From positions 1 through 12,138 of the forward strand of contig JAQVHC010000034.1 of NCBI GenBank assembly GCA_028696435.1: 12,138 nucleotides of DNA, in the 5' to 3' direction. Below the pieces are notes generated by a model that worked only from the letters and a program-made list of their open reading frames with translations, searched no databases and had not been told where the DNA came from. The DNA comes from Actinomycetota bacterium (GTDB taxonomy: Bacteria; Actinomycetota; Humimicrobiia; Humimicrobiales; Humimicrobiaceae). The position numbers were made by a program, and so were the translations under genes. Below are positions 5,492 to 12,138 of this stretch, piece by piece (within the stretch, counting starts at the first letter, position 1; every line of letters begins with the position of its first letter).

Positions 5492-6874
5492 ATGGTAGAC
5501 TCTGATATTCTAAAATCAAAAATCTATACGGTCAGTGAACTTAATCAGGAGATAAGAAAAAGTCTCGAAATGGGTTACCATGATATATGGCTGGAAGGAG
5601 AAGTAAGTAATTTTTATTTTCATGATAAGAAGCATATGTACTTTGATTTAAAGGATGAAAAATCCAAGATTAAAGTTGTGATGTTTCAGAACAGTAACAG
5701 AAATCTAATTTTTGATATTGAAGAAGGCCTTTACATTATCGTAAACGGTTATGTTTCTGTCTATGAAAAAAGAGGAGAGTATCAGATAGTAGCACTGGAT
5801 GCACTCCCGGTAGGTAAAGGCGCATTGATTCTGGCATTTGAACAATTAAAGGCAAAATTAGAAAAGAAGGGTTATTTTGATAGCGCGCATAAAAAAAGTA
5901 TACCGGCTCTGCCCGGGAAAATAGGTGTTGTTACTTCGGTAGATGGTGCAGTAATAAGAGATATCATTTTAGTCCTGGAGCACAGGTTTGAAAATTTTCA
6001 TCTTATAGTAAGAGATGTTAATGTCCAGGGAATTACTTCAAGTAATGAAATTTGTGAAGCAATTGATGATTTATGTGAATATGGCGTAGATGTAATAATA
6101 CTTGCAAGAGGTGGTGGTTCGCTGGAAGACCTGTGGGCTTTTAATACTGAAGAAGTAGCTGAAAAAATCTATAATTGTCCCATACCTTTAATTTCAGCAA
6201 TTGGTCATGAAACAGATTATACCATATCTGATTTTGTAGCTGATAAGAGAGCAGCAACACCGTCGGTTGCAGGAGAACTGGTTATATTAAATAAAGACGA
6301 AGCTACTAAAAATTTAAAGATGATATTAAGAAGAATGAAAAGTCTGGTTAACTTCAGAATTAATATATTTAGAAAAGAATTAGTTTTTCTACTCAAGCGC
6401 AGAATCTTTATAAAACCAGAAACTATATTATATAGATTCAGGCAGAATGCCGGTGAACTGCACGCTGTTTTAAAAGAAAATATGAGAAAAATTATTAATA
6501 CGCAGAAAGATAACCTAACTGGTTTATCCAGGATGATAGACGGAAAAAATATCTTAAATAAAATTTATAATTGTAGAACGTTAATTGAGAATATGAATAT
6601 GAGAATGATTTCATATATTAAAAATTATACCAATATGAAAAAAAATGCTTTAAAATATATCCTGGAAAAAATACGTGAGAAAAATCCTGCTGCTGTACTG
6701 GAACGTGGGTTTGCTTTAGTATATGGAGCAGAGGAAGATAAAAATATCAAAAGTATCAAAGAAGTTGAAATTAATCAAAAAATAAAGGTACTTTTAAGAG
6801 ATGGAATGCTTAATGTAAAAGTGCTGGATAAAATATATAAAAAGTTGAATCCGGGTTTTAAAAATGGAAATTGA
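5492..6874 (+). CDS. xseA: Exodeoxyribonuclease VII large subunit
   Basis: This is the catalytic subunit of exonuclease VII, which degrades single-stranded DNA from both ends to short acid-soluble oligonucleotides in complex with XseB. The 460 residues follow the family plan. An N-terminal OB-fold (about 11-105) carries IWLEGEVSNF and HMYFDL. The nuclease core runs from GKIGVVTSVDGAVIRDI (142-158) through DVNVQG (175-180), RGGGSLEDLWAFN (206-218) and GHETDYT (238-244) to ADKRAATPS (250-258). A long Lys/Arg-rich helical, coiled-coil-like region (about 265-400) binds the small subunits, and a short C-terminal beta segment (about 405-445) includes LERGFALVYG. The ATG lies 7 bases after the lipoprotein stop with no clear ribosome site, so translation may be coupled. 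It overlaps xseB by 11 bp. Confidence 0.96.
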   Translation: MVDSDILKSKIYTVSELNQEIRKSLEMGYHDIWLEGEVSNFYFHDKKHMYFDLKDEKSKIKVVMFQNSNRNLIFDIEEGLYIIVNGYVSVYEKRGEYQIVALDALPVGKGALILAFEQLKAKLEKKGYFDSAHKKSIPALPGKIGVVTSVDGAVIRDIILVLEHRFENFHLIVRDVNVQGITSSNEICEAIDDLCEYGVDVIILARGGGSLEDLWAFNTEEVAEKIYNCPIPLISAIGHETDYTISDFVADKRAATPSVAGELVILNKDEATKNLKMILRRMKSLVNFRINIFRKELVFLLKRRIFIKPETILYRFRQNAGELHAVLKENMRKIINTQKDNLTGLSRMIDGKNILNKIYNCRTLIENMNMRMISYIKNYTNMKKNALKYILEKIREKNPAAVLERGFALVYGAEEDKNIKSIKEVEINQKIKVLLRDGMLNVKVLDKIYKKLNPGFKNGN

Positions 6875-7103
6875 AAAATTAAGCTTTGAGGAGTGTATTA
6901 AGAGATTAGAAGAAATTGTTAATGAACTTGAAGATGAAAATATATCTCTGGAAGATTCGATGAAGAAATTTGAGATGGGTATAAAACTTTCTTCTATCTG
7001 TCTTAATAAATTAAACGAAGCCGAGAAAAAAATAGAAGAATTGACCAGATCAGAAAATGGAAAGTTGATTACAAAAGAACTGAATCTGGAAAAAGAAAAT
7101 TAA
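6864..7103 (+). CDS. xseB: Exodeoxyribonuclease VII small subunit
   Basis: This 79-residue protein is the partner of XseA; several copies bind the helical region of the large subunit and are needed for activity and control. It has the family pattern: LSFEECIKRLEEIVNELE (6-23) pairs with a second helix beginning SLEDSMKKFEMGIKL (28-42) and running to about residue 62, making a helical hairpin. Length is typical. The ATG lies inside the end of xseA (11-bp overlap) and has no convincing Shine-Dalgarno sequence, which fits translational coupling and stoichiometric expression. No other gene follows for over 300 bp, so this probably ends the operon. A loose CTGCTAA/TTAGTAG pairing lies just downstream. 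Confidence 0.94.
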   Translation: MEIEKLSFEECIKRLEEIVNELEDENISLEDSMKKFEMGIKLSSICLNKLNEAEKKIEELTRSENGKLITKELNLEKEN

Positions 7104-7318
7104 GATTTCTGCTAAATAAAATAAAAATAAAAAAATTAGTAGTTTATAAGGCTCAAATTGGACTTAAATCTATAAATTCTTATTTTTATCTGCCTGTCTA
7201 TATATAGTGTTATATATAATAAGAAAATATAATATTTACTATATATAGTTACATAATACTATTAAATAAATAGTAAATTAATTAATCATAATTAAATTCA
7301 TATTTTTTTGAATAATAG

Positions 7319-7347
7319 TTTACAAATTAATAATATTATGCTATCTT
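7319..7347 (+). promoter_or_regulatory. Predicted main promoter of the dcw operon
   Basis: TTTACA (7319-7324), a 17-bp spacer and TATCTT (7342-7347) fit a sigma70-type promoter. The predicted start, near 7354, gives a leader of about 68 bases before mraZ. The repeats expected to bind MraZ begin at the end of the -10 region and continue over the start site, which is where a repressor would act. Confidence 0.55.
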
Positions 7348-7348
7348 A

Positions 7349-7374
7349 TTGGTGTAACGTGGGGAAAAGTGGTG
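7349..7374 (+). promoter_or_regulatory. MraZ-box-like operator, three repeats at 10-bp spacing
   Basis: TTGGTG (7349-7354), GTGGGG (7359-7364) and GTGGTG (7369-7374) recur exactly every 10 bp. Known MraZ sites are short tandem boxes (TGGGN in E. coli, AAAGTG-type in Mycoplasma) repeated about once per helical turn upstream of mraZ. The third box reads AAAAGTGGTG, close to the Mycoplasma form. This suggests autoregulation by the MraZ encoded 48 bases downstream. Confidence 0.6.
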
Positions 7375-7421
7375 ATGTTGCCCTGTAAATTGAAAGTAAA
7401 TGGGTAAAGAAGGGTAAGCAA

Positions 7422-7856
7422 ATGTTTTTAGGCGAGCATTACAGAACAATTGATAATAAAGGAAGAATCTTTATCCCTGCAAAATTTAGAGAAGATTTAA
7501 TAAAAGGCATTGTAATATCAAAGGGATTTGATGAAAAGTGCCTTTTTTTATTTTCAATGGAGGGCTGGAAAAGGCTGGAAGAAAAAATGATGGCTAACAA
7601 AATTGCTGAAAGAAATACCCAGCGCTTTTCTCGCTGGTTTTTCTCTTCGGCAAGTGAGGAATCAATGGATCAGCAGGGAAGAATAAGAATTCCCCAGAAT
7701 TTAATAGAGCATGCTGAATTAAAAAAAGATGTTGTTCTGGTTGGTGTTCTGGACAGGGCAGAAATATGGGCAAAGGAAAACTGGCATGAATATTATAAAA
7801 AGGCTGATTCCCAGTTTATGGGAGATAAAGATTCATTTGAACAATTACGATTTTAA
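7422..7856 (+). CDS. mraZ: Transcriptional regulator MraZ
   Basis: MraZ is a DNA-binding regulator that forms ring-shaped oligomers and controls the dcw operon by binding tandem boxes before its own gene. The 144-residue length is typical. Two SpoVT/AbrB-like swapped-hairpin modules are visible: DNKGRIFIPAKFRE (11-24) and MDQQGRIRIPQNL (82-94). Between them comes the conserved RFSRWFFSSASEE (68-80). The second half ends with LVGVLDRAEIWAKENW (106-121), also standard. GAAGGG (7409-7414) lies 7 bases before the ATG. It is the first gene of the cluster, 13 bases from rsmH, and box-like repeats lie just upstream. Confidence 0.97.
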   Translation: MFLGEHYRTIDNKGRIFIPAKFREDLIKGIVISKGFDEKCLFLFSMEGWKRLEEKMMANKIAERNTQRFSRWFFSSASEESMDQQGRIRIPQNLIEHAELKKDVVLVGVLDRAEIWAKENWHEYYKKADSQFMGDKDSFEQLRF

Positions 7857-7869
7857 AAGAGTGTCATAA

Positions 7870-8811
7870 ATGAATCAGGATGAAATTCATAAACCGGTTC
7901 TTTTAAAGGAGGTTTTATATTATTTAAATTTAAAAAAGGGCGATATTGTTTTTGATGGCACACTTGGCGGTGCTGGTCATACTGTAGAAATTATTAAAGC
8001 CGTTGCCCCCACAGGCAGAGTAATTGGAGTTGATCTTCATAGTCAGGCTATAAGCACCGCCGCCAGTAAACTTAAAGAATTCTCCAGTATAGTAACCCTG
8101 GTAAATGATAATTTTGCGAATATAAAGGAAATTTTGAGGAGACTAAATATAAAAAGTGTCAATGGGATATTACTGGATTTAGGCTTGTCTTCTTTTCTGA
8201 TTGAAAAATCAGGGAAGGGATTTAGTTACGTTAGAGATGAAAAGCTTGATATGAGATTTAGTGATAGCGGGATCAAAGCTTACGATGTTGTGAATGAATA
8301 TTCACAGGAAAGGCTGGAGGAAATTTTCTTGAAGTATGGTGAAGAAAGGTGGGCCGGACGGATTGCCGAAAGTATTGTCAGTTATAGAAAGAGCAAGGAT
8401 ATTGAAACAACAGGGGAGCTAGTAGAAGTTATAAAGAGTGCAATACCTTACAAATTCAGGAATTATAGAAAAGGCCATCCTGCTAAAAGAATATTTCAGG
8501 CAATCAGAATAGAAGTAAATAAAGAACTGGATAATTTGAAAAAGGCAATTGAAGATGGTTTTGAAGTATTGGAGAGTGGTGGGAGAATGGTTGTGATATC
8601 GTATCATTCACTTGAAGATCGGATGGTAAAAAACGAATTTTTACAGTTCGAGGGTATCTGCACCTGTCCTCCTGACCTTCCCGTGTGTAAGTGTGGCAGG
8701 AAAAAAAGAGCAACAGTTATTACCAGAAAAGCAGTCAAACCAGAACCCGGAGAGATAGAAGCAAATCCACGGTCAAAGAGTGCAAGAATGAGGGTCCTGG
8801 AAAAATTATAA
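7870..8811 (+). CDS. rsmH: 16S rRNA (cytosine(1402)-N4)-methyltransferase
   Basis: RsmH (MraW) uses S-adenosylmethionine to methylate N4 of C1402 in the decoding centre of 16S rRNA. The 313-residue protein has HKPVLLKEVL (7-16), the SAM-binding DGTLGGAGHT (29-38), the acidic GVDLHSQAI (53-61), LLDLGLSS (101-108), FSYVRDEKLDMRFS (118-131), RIFQAIRIEVN (207-217) and ISYHSLEDRMVK (243-254). The tail has the Cys pattern CTCPPDLPVCKC (264-275), found in many RsmH proteins, and ends NPRSKSARMRVLEK. The usual 'SSPQLD' segment reads SSFLIEKSG, a mild variation. Only a weak AAAAGAG precedes the ATG. It lies between mraZ and ftsL as in most dcw clusters. Confidence 0.97.
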   Translation: MNQDEIHKPVLLKEVLYYLNLKKGDIVFDGTLGGAGHTVEIIKAVAPTGRVIGVDLHSQAISTAASKLKEFSSIVTLVNDNFANIKEILRRLNIKSVNGILLDLGLSSFLIEKSGKGFSYVRDEKLDMRFSDSGIKAYDVVNEYSQERLEEIFLKYGEERWAGRIAESIVSYRKSKDIETTGELVEVIKSAIPYKFRNYRKGHPAKRIFQAIRIEVNKELDNLKKAIEDGFEVLESGGRMVVISYHSLEDRMVKNEFLQFEGICTCPPDLPVCKCGRKKRATVITRKAVKPEPGEIEANPRSKSARMRVLEKL

Positions 8812-8885
8812 ATTTGTAATGATTATAAAGATTTATAGGAGTAGTAAATTTTTATTTTATTAATTTAAATTAAATAAGATTTAAA

Positions 8886-9422
8886 ATGAATGTAAGACTG
8901 GCAGAAAAACAGGATATTTATAGAAGAGAAAAACAGCCGATTTTATATCTGGTTAAAAAAGAAGATGAAGGTGGTGTAAAAGAAAATATTGTGTACAGCC
9001 ATAATGCTCTCTTCTATATATTGGTTATGGTAATAATTTTTGCATGTCTTGGGATTCTTTTAAATATCGGGCTGAAAATACAGAGCATAAATTATCAGAA
9101 GGAAATATATCAACTAACTGAAATGATTTCACTGGAGAACGAAAGAAGTGATCGTCTGCAGCTAAAAATATCTGAGCTAAAATCACCATCAAGAATTATA
9201 GAAATTGCGGAAAACGATCTGGATATGGAAATATCTGATGATTCTAGAATAATTGAAATTTCAAATGAGGGACTTGAGAATAATGAAAATATATATAATT
9301 ATATTTCCAAAAATACAGATAATGCTGCCAGAGATTACAAGGGCTTTCTCGGTACCATTTATTATATACAGGATATAGTAAATGTAGTATCTGAGAGTGT
9401 GTTGACATTTTTTATTCCCTGA
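8886..9422 (+). CDS. ftsL: FtsL/DivIC-like cell division protein
   Basis: This 178-residue bitopic membrane protein lies between rsmH and ftsI, the normal place of ftsL. It has a cytoplasmic segment (1-40), one membrane helix (about 41-62), and a coiled-coil-like heptad stretch (about 66-98). The short motif SPSRIIEIAENDLDM (100-114) is a recognisable version of the 'SPSRIEEIA...LGM' end of FtsL/DivIC. FtsL joins FtsB/DivIC to activate FtsWI at the septum. The tail beyond residue 115, about 60 residues that are acidic then hydrophobic at the very end, is longer than in most FtsL proteins. The ATG has no ribosome site; AGGAG at 8838-8842 is too distant, and an in-frame TAA at 8871-8873 bounds the start. 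Placement is strong; sequence alone cannot separate FtsL from DivIC. Confidence 0.8.
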   Translation: MNVRLAEKQDIYRREKQPILYLVKKEDEGGVKENIVYSHNALFYILVMVIIFACLGILLNIGLKIQSINYQKEIYQLTEMISLENERSDRLQLKISELKSPSRIIEIAENDLDMEISDDSRIIEISNEGLENNENIYNYISKNTDNAARDYKGFLGTIYYIQDIVNVVSESVLTFFIP

Positions 9423-9443
9423 TTAATATTATGTTAGCCTGAA

Positions 9444-11147
9444 ATGCTTAATAATAATAATAACAAAAAGGTAAACAGGAAAAGGATATATTTCCTGTTT
9501 ATTTTATTTTTAGTAGCTTTTTTTCTGATTATCTACAGACTGATCTCTATTCAGTATTTAAATGCATCAGAGTATAAAAACTATGCTGAATATCAGCATA
9601 CCGGCGAATTTACTATCATTTCAAAAAGAGGGAAAATACTGGATAGAAACGGTGTAGAACTTGCAGTAAGCTTAAATGAAAAAACAGTTTATGCAAATCC
9701 AAAATTAGTTGTTGATTCTGAATATGAAGCCGGTGTACTTGCTGAAATACTGGGTATAGATGAAAGCGAAGTAAGGGAAAAGTTAGATAATAAAGATCTT
9801 GGATTTGTCTATATACAGAGAAAAATTTCTACAGAAAAAGCCGAAGAAATTTCCAGACATAATCTTCCGGGAATATATATTCAGGATGAGTCAAAAAGGT
9901 ACTATCCACTAAATGATATTGCAGCCCCGGTAATCGGGTTTACTGGAATTGATAATAATGGACTTTCCGGAATCGAGCTTCAGTATGAAAAGGTGCTGAG
10001 AGGTGTTGATATAAAGGTTACTGCTGAAAAGGATGTTTTTGGCAATATAATTCCTGTTGAAGATAGCCAGTATGGTGAACCAATTAACGGTAAAGATGTA
10101 GTTCTAACGATTGATTCCCAGATACAATATATGGTCCAGAAAAAGCTGGAAGAATTGACATCTGAATATGATGCCCTGAGGGCAATTTGTATAGTAATGA
10201 ATCCAGAGAATGGTGAAATTTATTCAATGGCGTCATATCCGGGCTTTGACTTAAATAAATATGATGAAGCTGACCCTGAATTATATAAGATAGAGGGAAT
10301 ATCTTTTACATATGAGCCAGGCTCGACCTTTAAAATAGTAAATGTTTCTACAGCACTGGAGAATAACACAGTCAGTAAATCCCAGTCTTTTGATCTCCCC
10401 CCTTCAATAAAAGTCGGTGATAGGGTAATAAGGGAGATATCAAGAACATATAATGTTACTTACACAACTGAAGAAATAATAAAACACTCAAGCAATGTAG
10501 GAGCTGTTACTATTGCTCTTAGTATGGGGGAGAAAATGTTCTGGGAGGGAATAAAAAATTTTGGATTTGGAGAAATAACCGGTATAGAATTACCGGGTGA
10601 GGAAAAGGGGTTATTTTATGATTATAAGACCTGGCCGGCTTCAACCATAGGGGCACTTGCTATAGGTCAGAGCATCTCTGTGACCCCGCTTCAACTACTG
10701 AGGGCAACATGTGCAATTGCAAACGGCGGTTATCTTATTACTCCCTCTATTGTAAAGGAGGTGGAATTATTGGAAAATGAGGATGATAATTTACAGTTAG
10801 ATGACAGAAGCAGAATTATCAGTAAGGAAACAGCTGATTCAGTTAAAGATATGATGCTTGCTGTTGTAGATGGGGGAACGGGAACGAGAGCACAGATAGA
10901 GGGCGTAAAGGTCTGTGGGAAAACAGGTACTGCGGAAAAAGCAAATAAAGATGGGGTTGGATATAGTGAAGGAAGACAGATAGTTTCTTTTGTAGGTTTT
11001 GCTCCATATGAAAACCCGCAGGTAGCAGTAATTGTTGTGGTAGATGAACCACAGGGTGGAGAAAGCGGGATATGGGGCGGAACTATAGCTGCTCCTGCAT
11101 TCAGGGATATAATGGATTTTTCATTAAAAAGATTAAAGATAAATTAA
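9444..11147 (+). CDS. ftsI: Septal peptidoglycan transpeptidase (class B penicillin-binding protein)
   Basis: FtsI/PBP2 crosslinks septal peptidoglycan as part of the FtsQLB-FtsWI divisome. The 567-residue protein has an Asn-rich cytoplasmic start, one membrane anchor (about 15-34), and a dimerisation/pedestal domain with KRGKILDRNG (61-70) and GIELQYEKVLRG (176-187). The transpeptidase domain carries all three active-site motifs: STFK with Ser294 and Lys297, SSN (349-351) and KTG (493-495). GQSISVTPLQLLRA (408-421) and the closing GTIAAPAFRDIM (546-557) are also typical. It ends there with no PASTA domains, so it is FtsI-like rather than SpoVD/PBP2x-like. It starts 21 bases after ftsL with no clear Shine-Dalgarno sequence. 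Beta-lactams would be expected to acylate Ser294. Confidence 0.95.
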   Translation: MLNNNNNKKVNRKRIYFLFILFLVAFFLIIYRLISIQYLNASEYKNYAEYQHTGEFTIISKRGKILDRNGVELAVSLNEKTVYANPKLVVDSEYEAGVLAEILGIDESEVREKLDNKDLGFVYIQRKISTEKAEEISRHNLPGIYIQDESKRYYPLNDIAAPVIGFTGIDNNGLSGIELQYEKVLRGVDIKVTAEKDVFGNIIPVEDSQYGEPINGKDVVLTIDSQIQYMVQKKLEELTSEYDALRAICIVMNPENGEIYSMASYPGFDLNKYDEADPELYKIEGISFTYEPGSTFKIVNVSTALENNTVSKSQSFDLPPSIKVGDRVIREISRTYNVTYTTEEIIKHSSNVGAVTIALSMGEKMFWEGIKNFGFGEITGIELPGEEKGLFYDYKTWPASTIGALAIGQSISVTPLQLLRATCAIANGGYLITPSIVKEVELLENEDDNLQLDDRSRIISKETADSVKDMMLAVVDGGTGTRAQIEGVKVCGKTGTAEKANKDGVGYSEGRQIVSFVGFAPYENPQVAVIVVVDEPQGGESGIWGGTIAAPAFRDIMDFSLKRLKIN

Positions 11148-11185
11148 AGAATTAAAAGCTATCGTATAAAATATTTGATTATAAA

Positions 11186-12138
11186 ATGAAACTACAGAAT
11201 TTATTGGAAAAAATAAACTGCACAGAAATTTATGGAGACGTTGATATCGAAATTAAAAATATCTTCATAAACTCAAAAAAAGCAGGGAAGGGCAGTCTGT
11301 TTGTGGCAATTGAAGGATTTAAGTGTGATGGCCATTCTTTTATAGGAGAGGCAGTATCGGCCGGAGCCTCTGCAGTAGTAGTACAGAAGAGAGTAGATGC
11401 ACCTTCGCATACTACACAGGTTGTAGTTGATGATACTAGAAAAGCACTACCGTTATTGTGCAGAAATTTTTACAATAATCCAACTGCTTCATTTAAATTA
11501 ATTGGTGTTACCGGGACCAATGGAAAAACTACAACAAGCTACCTGATTGATTCTATTTTAAGAACTGCTGGAATAAAAACTTCACTGATTACAACTGTTG
11601 AATCTTTTCTGGGTAGCAGGGAAGTTTTTTTTGAGCGTACCACTCCAGAATCACTTGATCTGAATATATTTTTTGATAAAAGCAGGCAGGAAAAAGTTAG
11701 TGCTGCATGCATGGAAGTGTCTTCTCATTCAATAGATTTACACAGAGTTGATTATCTTGATTTTAATTATTTTGTGTTTACCAATCTCTCACAGGACCAC
11801 CTGGATTATCATAAAAATATGGAAAACTATTTTAGTGCAAAAAAGAAATTGTTTTTAAAAAATAACAGAGATATATATGGTGGTGAAAAAGCGGTTATTA
11901 ATGTAGATGATAGTTATGGAAAAGAGATTTTGAAAGTTACAGATTTAAAAAAAATATCTTATTCAATTGAGTCAAATAATGCAGATATATGGCCTTCTGA
12001 TATTGATAATTCTATTTCCGGCATCAGAATGACTGTGAATACAGGAGATGGGAAAAAGATGGATGTCTCGTCTCCATTGTGTGGATATTTTAATATATAT
12101 AATATCCTGGCGGCTATAGGTGTGTGTTTAGATATGGG
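11186..12138 (+). CDS. murE: UDP-N-acetylmuramoyl-tripeptide synthetase MurE, 3'-truncated by the window end
   Basis: MurE adds the third amino acid (meso-diaminopimelate, lysine or another) to UDP-MurNAc-L-Ala-D-Glu in the cytoplasm. The frame is open from the ATG at 11186 to the last base, 317 complete codons. Visible are the N-terminal Mur fold with INSKKAGKGSLFVAIEG (28-44), the ATP-binding VTGTNGKTTT (108-117), TTPESLDLN (152-160), MEVSSHSIDLHRV (176-188), TNLSQDHLDYHK (199-210) and YFSAKKKLF (215-223). Lys219 is the likely carbamylated residue. The C-terminal domain that decides the third amino acid lies beyond the window, so specificity cannot be read. It starts 38 bases after ftsI with no visible ribosome site and belongs to the dcw operon. 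The ATG is the only one shortly before the conserved N-terminal fold. Confidence 0.95.
   Translation, partial: MKLQNLLEKINCTEIYGDVDIEIKNIFINSKKAGKGSLFVAIEGFKCDGHSFIGEAVSAGASAVVVQKRVDAPSHTTQVVVDDTRKALPLLCRNFYNNPTASFKLIGVTGTNGKTTTSYLIDSILRTAGIKTSLITTVESFLGSREVFFERTTPESLDLNIFFDKSRQEKVSAACMEVSSHSIDLHRVDYLDFNYFVFTNLSQDHLDYHKNMENYFSAKKKLFLKNNRDIYGGEKAVINVDDSYGKEILKVTDLKKISYSIESNNADIWPSDIDNSISGIRMTVNTGDGKKMDVSSPLCGYFNIYNILAAIGVCLDM

Larger units (their letters stand above)
7104..7421. other. AT-rich intergenic region with the mraZ control sequences
   Basis: No gene is visible. The left part is almost pure A/T and contains the self-complementary CTATATATAG twice (7198-7207 and 7239-7248), each followed by T, 41 bp apart. 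The right third carries the promoter, the MraZ-box-like repeats and the ribosome site for the dcw operon, each listed separately. Confidence 0.55.

Overview
The window is AT-rich bacterial chromosome, roughly one third G+C by eye, with AGA/AAA-rich codon use and A/T-only intergenic stretches. The mraZ-rsmH-ftsL-ftsI-murE order is the classic division and cell-wall (dcw) cluster, and xseA-xseB is bacterial exonuclease VII, so this is a bacterium that makes peptidoglycan. The phylum cannot be fixed from sequence alone. A low-GC uncultivated lineage (clostridial or deep-branching actinobacterial type) is my guess only. I see no rRNA, tRNA, CRISPR array or intact mobile element.

Region 1 (about 306-3397, +): three overlapping genes for a calcineurin-type metallophosphoesterase, cyclic 2,3-diphosphoglycerate synthetase (cpgS) and 2-phosphoglycerate kinase (pgk2). 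The last two catalyse the two ATP-dependent steps from 2-phosphoglycerate to cyclic 2,3-diphosphoglycerate (cDPG), a solute best known from thermophilic methanogens. The phosphoesterase heads the operon and is a candidate for turning over the cyclic product or another phosphoester. This is the most interesting block. Region 2 (3472-4410): a small membrane-anchored hypothetical protein (-) is divergent from an FmdB-type zinc-ribbon gene (+). Facing sigma70-like promoters have -35 boxes lying in a perfect inverted repeat.

Region 3 (4411-4884): an AT-rich gap holding a perfect 17-bp A/T hairpin and an isolated GC-richer structured segment that resembles the 5' end of a group II intron. Region 4 (4885-7103, +): a putative lipoprotein, then xseA and xseB, the latter two overlapping by 11 bp. 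Region 5 (7104-7421): an AT-rich gap ending in a good promoter followed by 10-bp-spaced MraZ-box-like repeats. Region 6 (7422-12138, +): mraZ, rsmH, an FtsL-like protein, the division transpeptidase ftsI, and murE running off the right end. Together these cover control of the cluster (MraZ), 16S rRNA methylation (RsmH), divisome assembly and septal crosslinking (FtsL, FtsI), and UDP-MurNAc-tripeptide synthesis (MurE).

Many starts in regions 4 and 6 lack a visible Shine-Dalgarno sequence, while the first genes of regions 1, 5 and fmdB have one.
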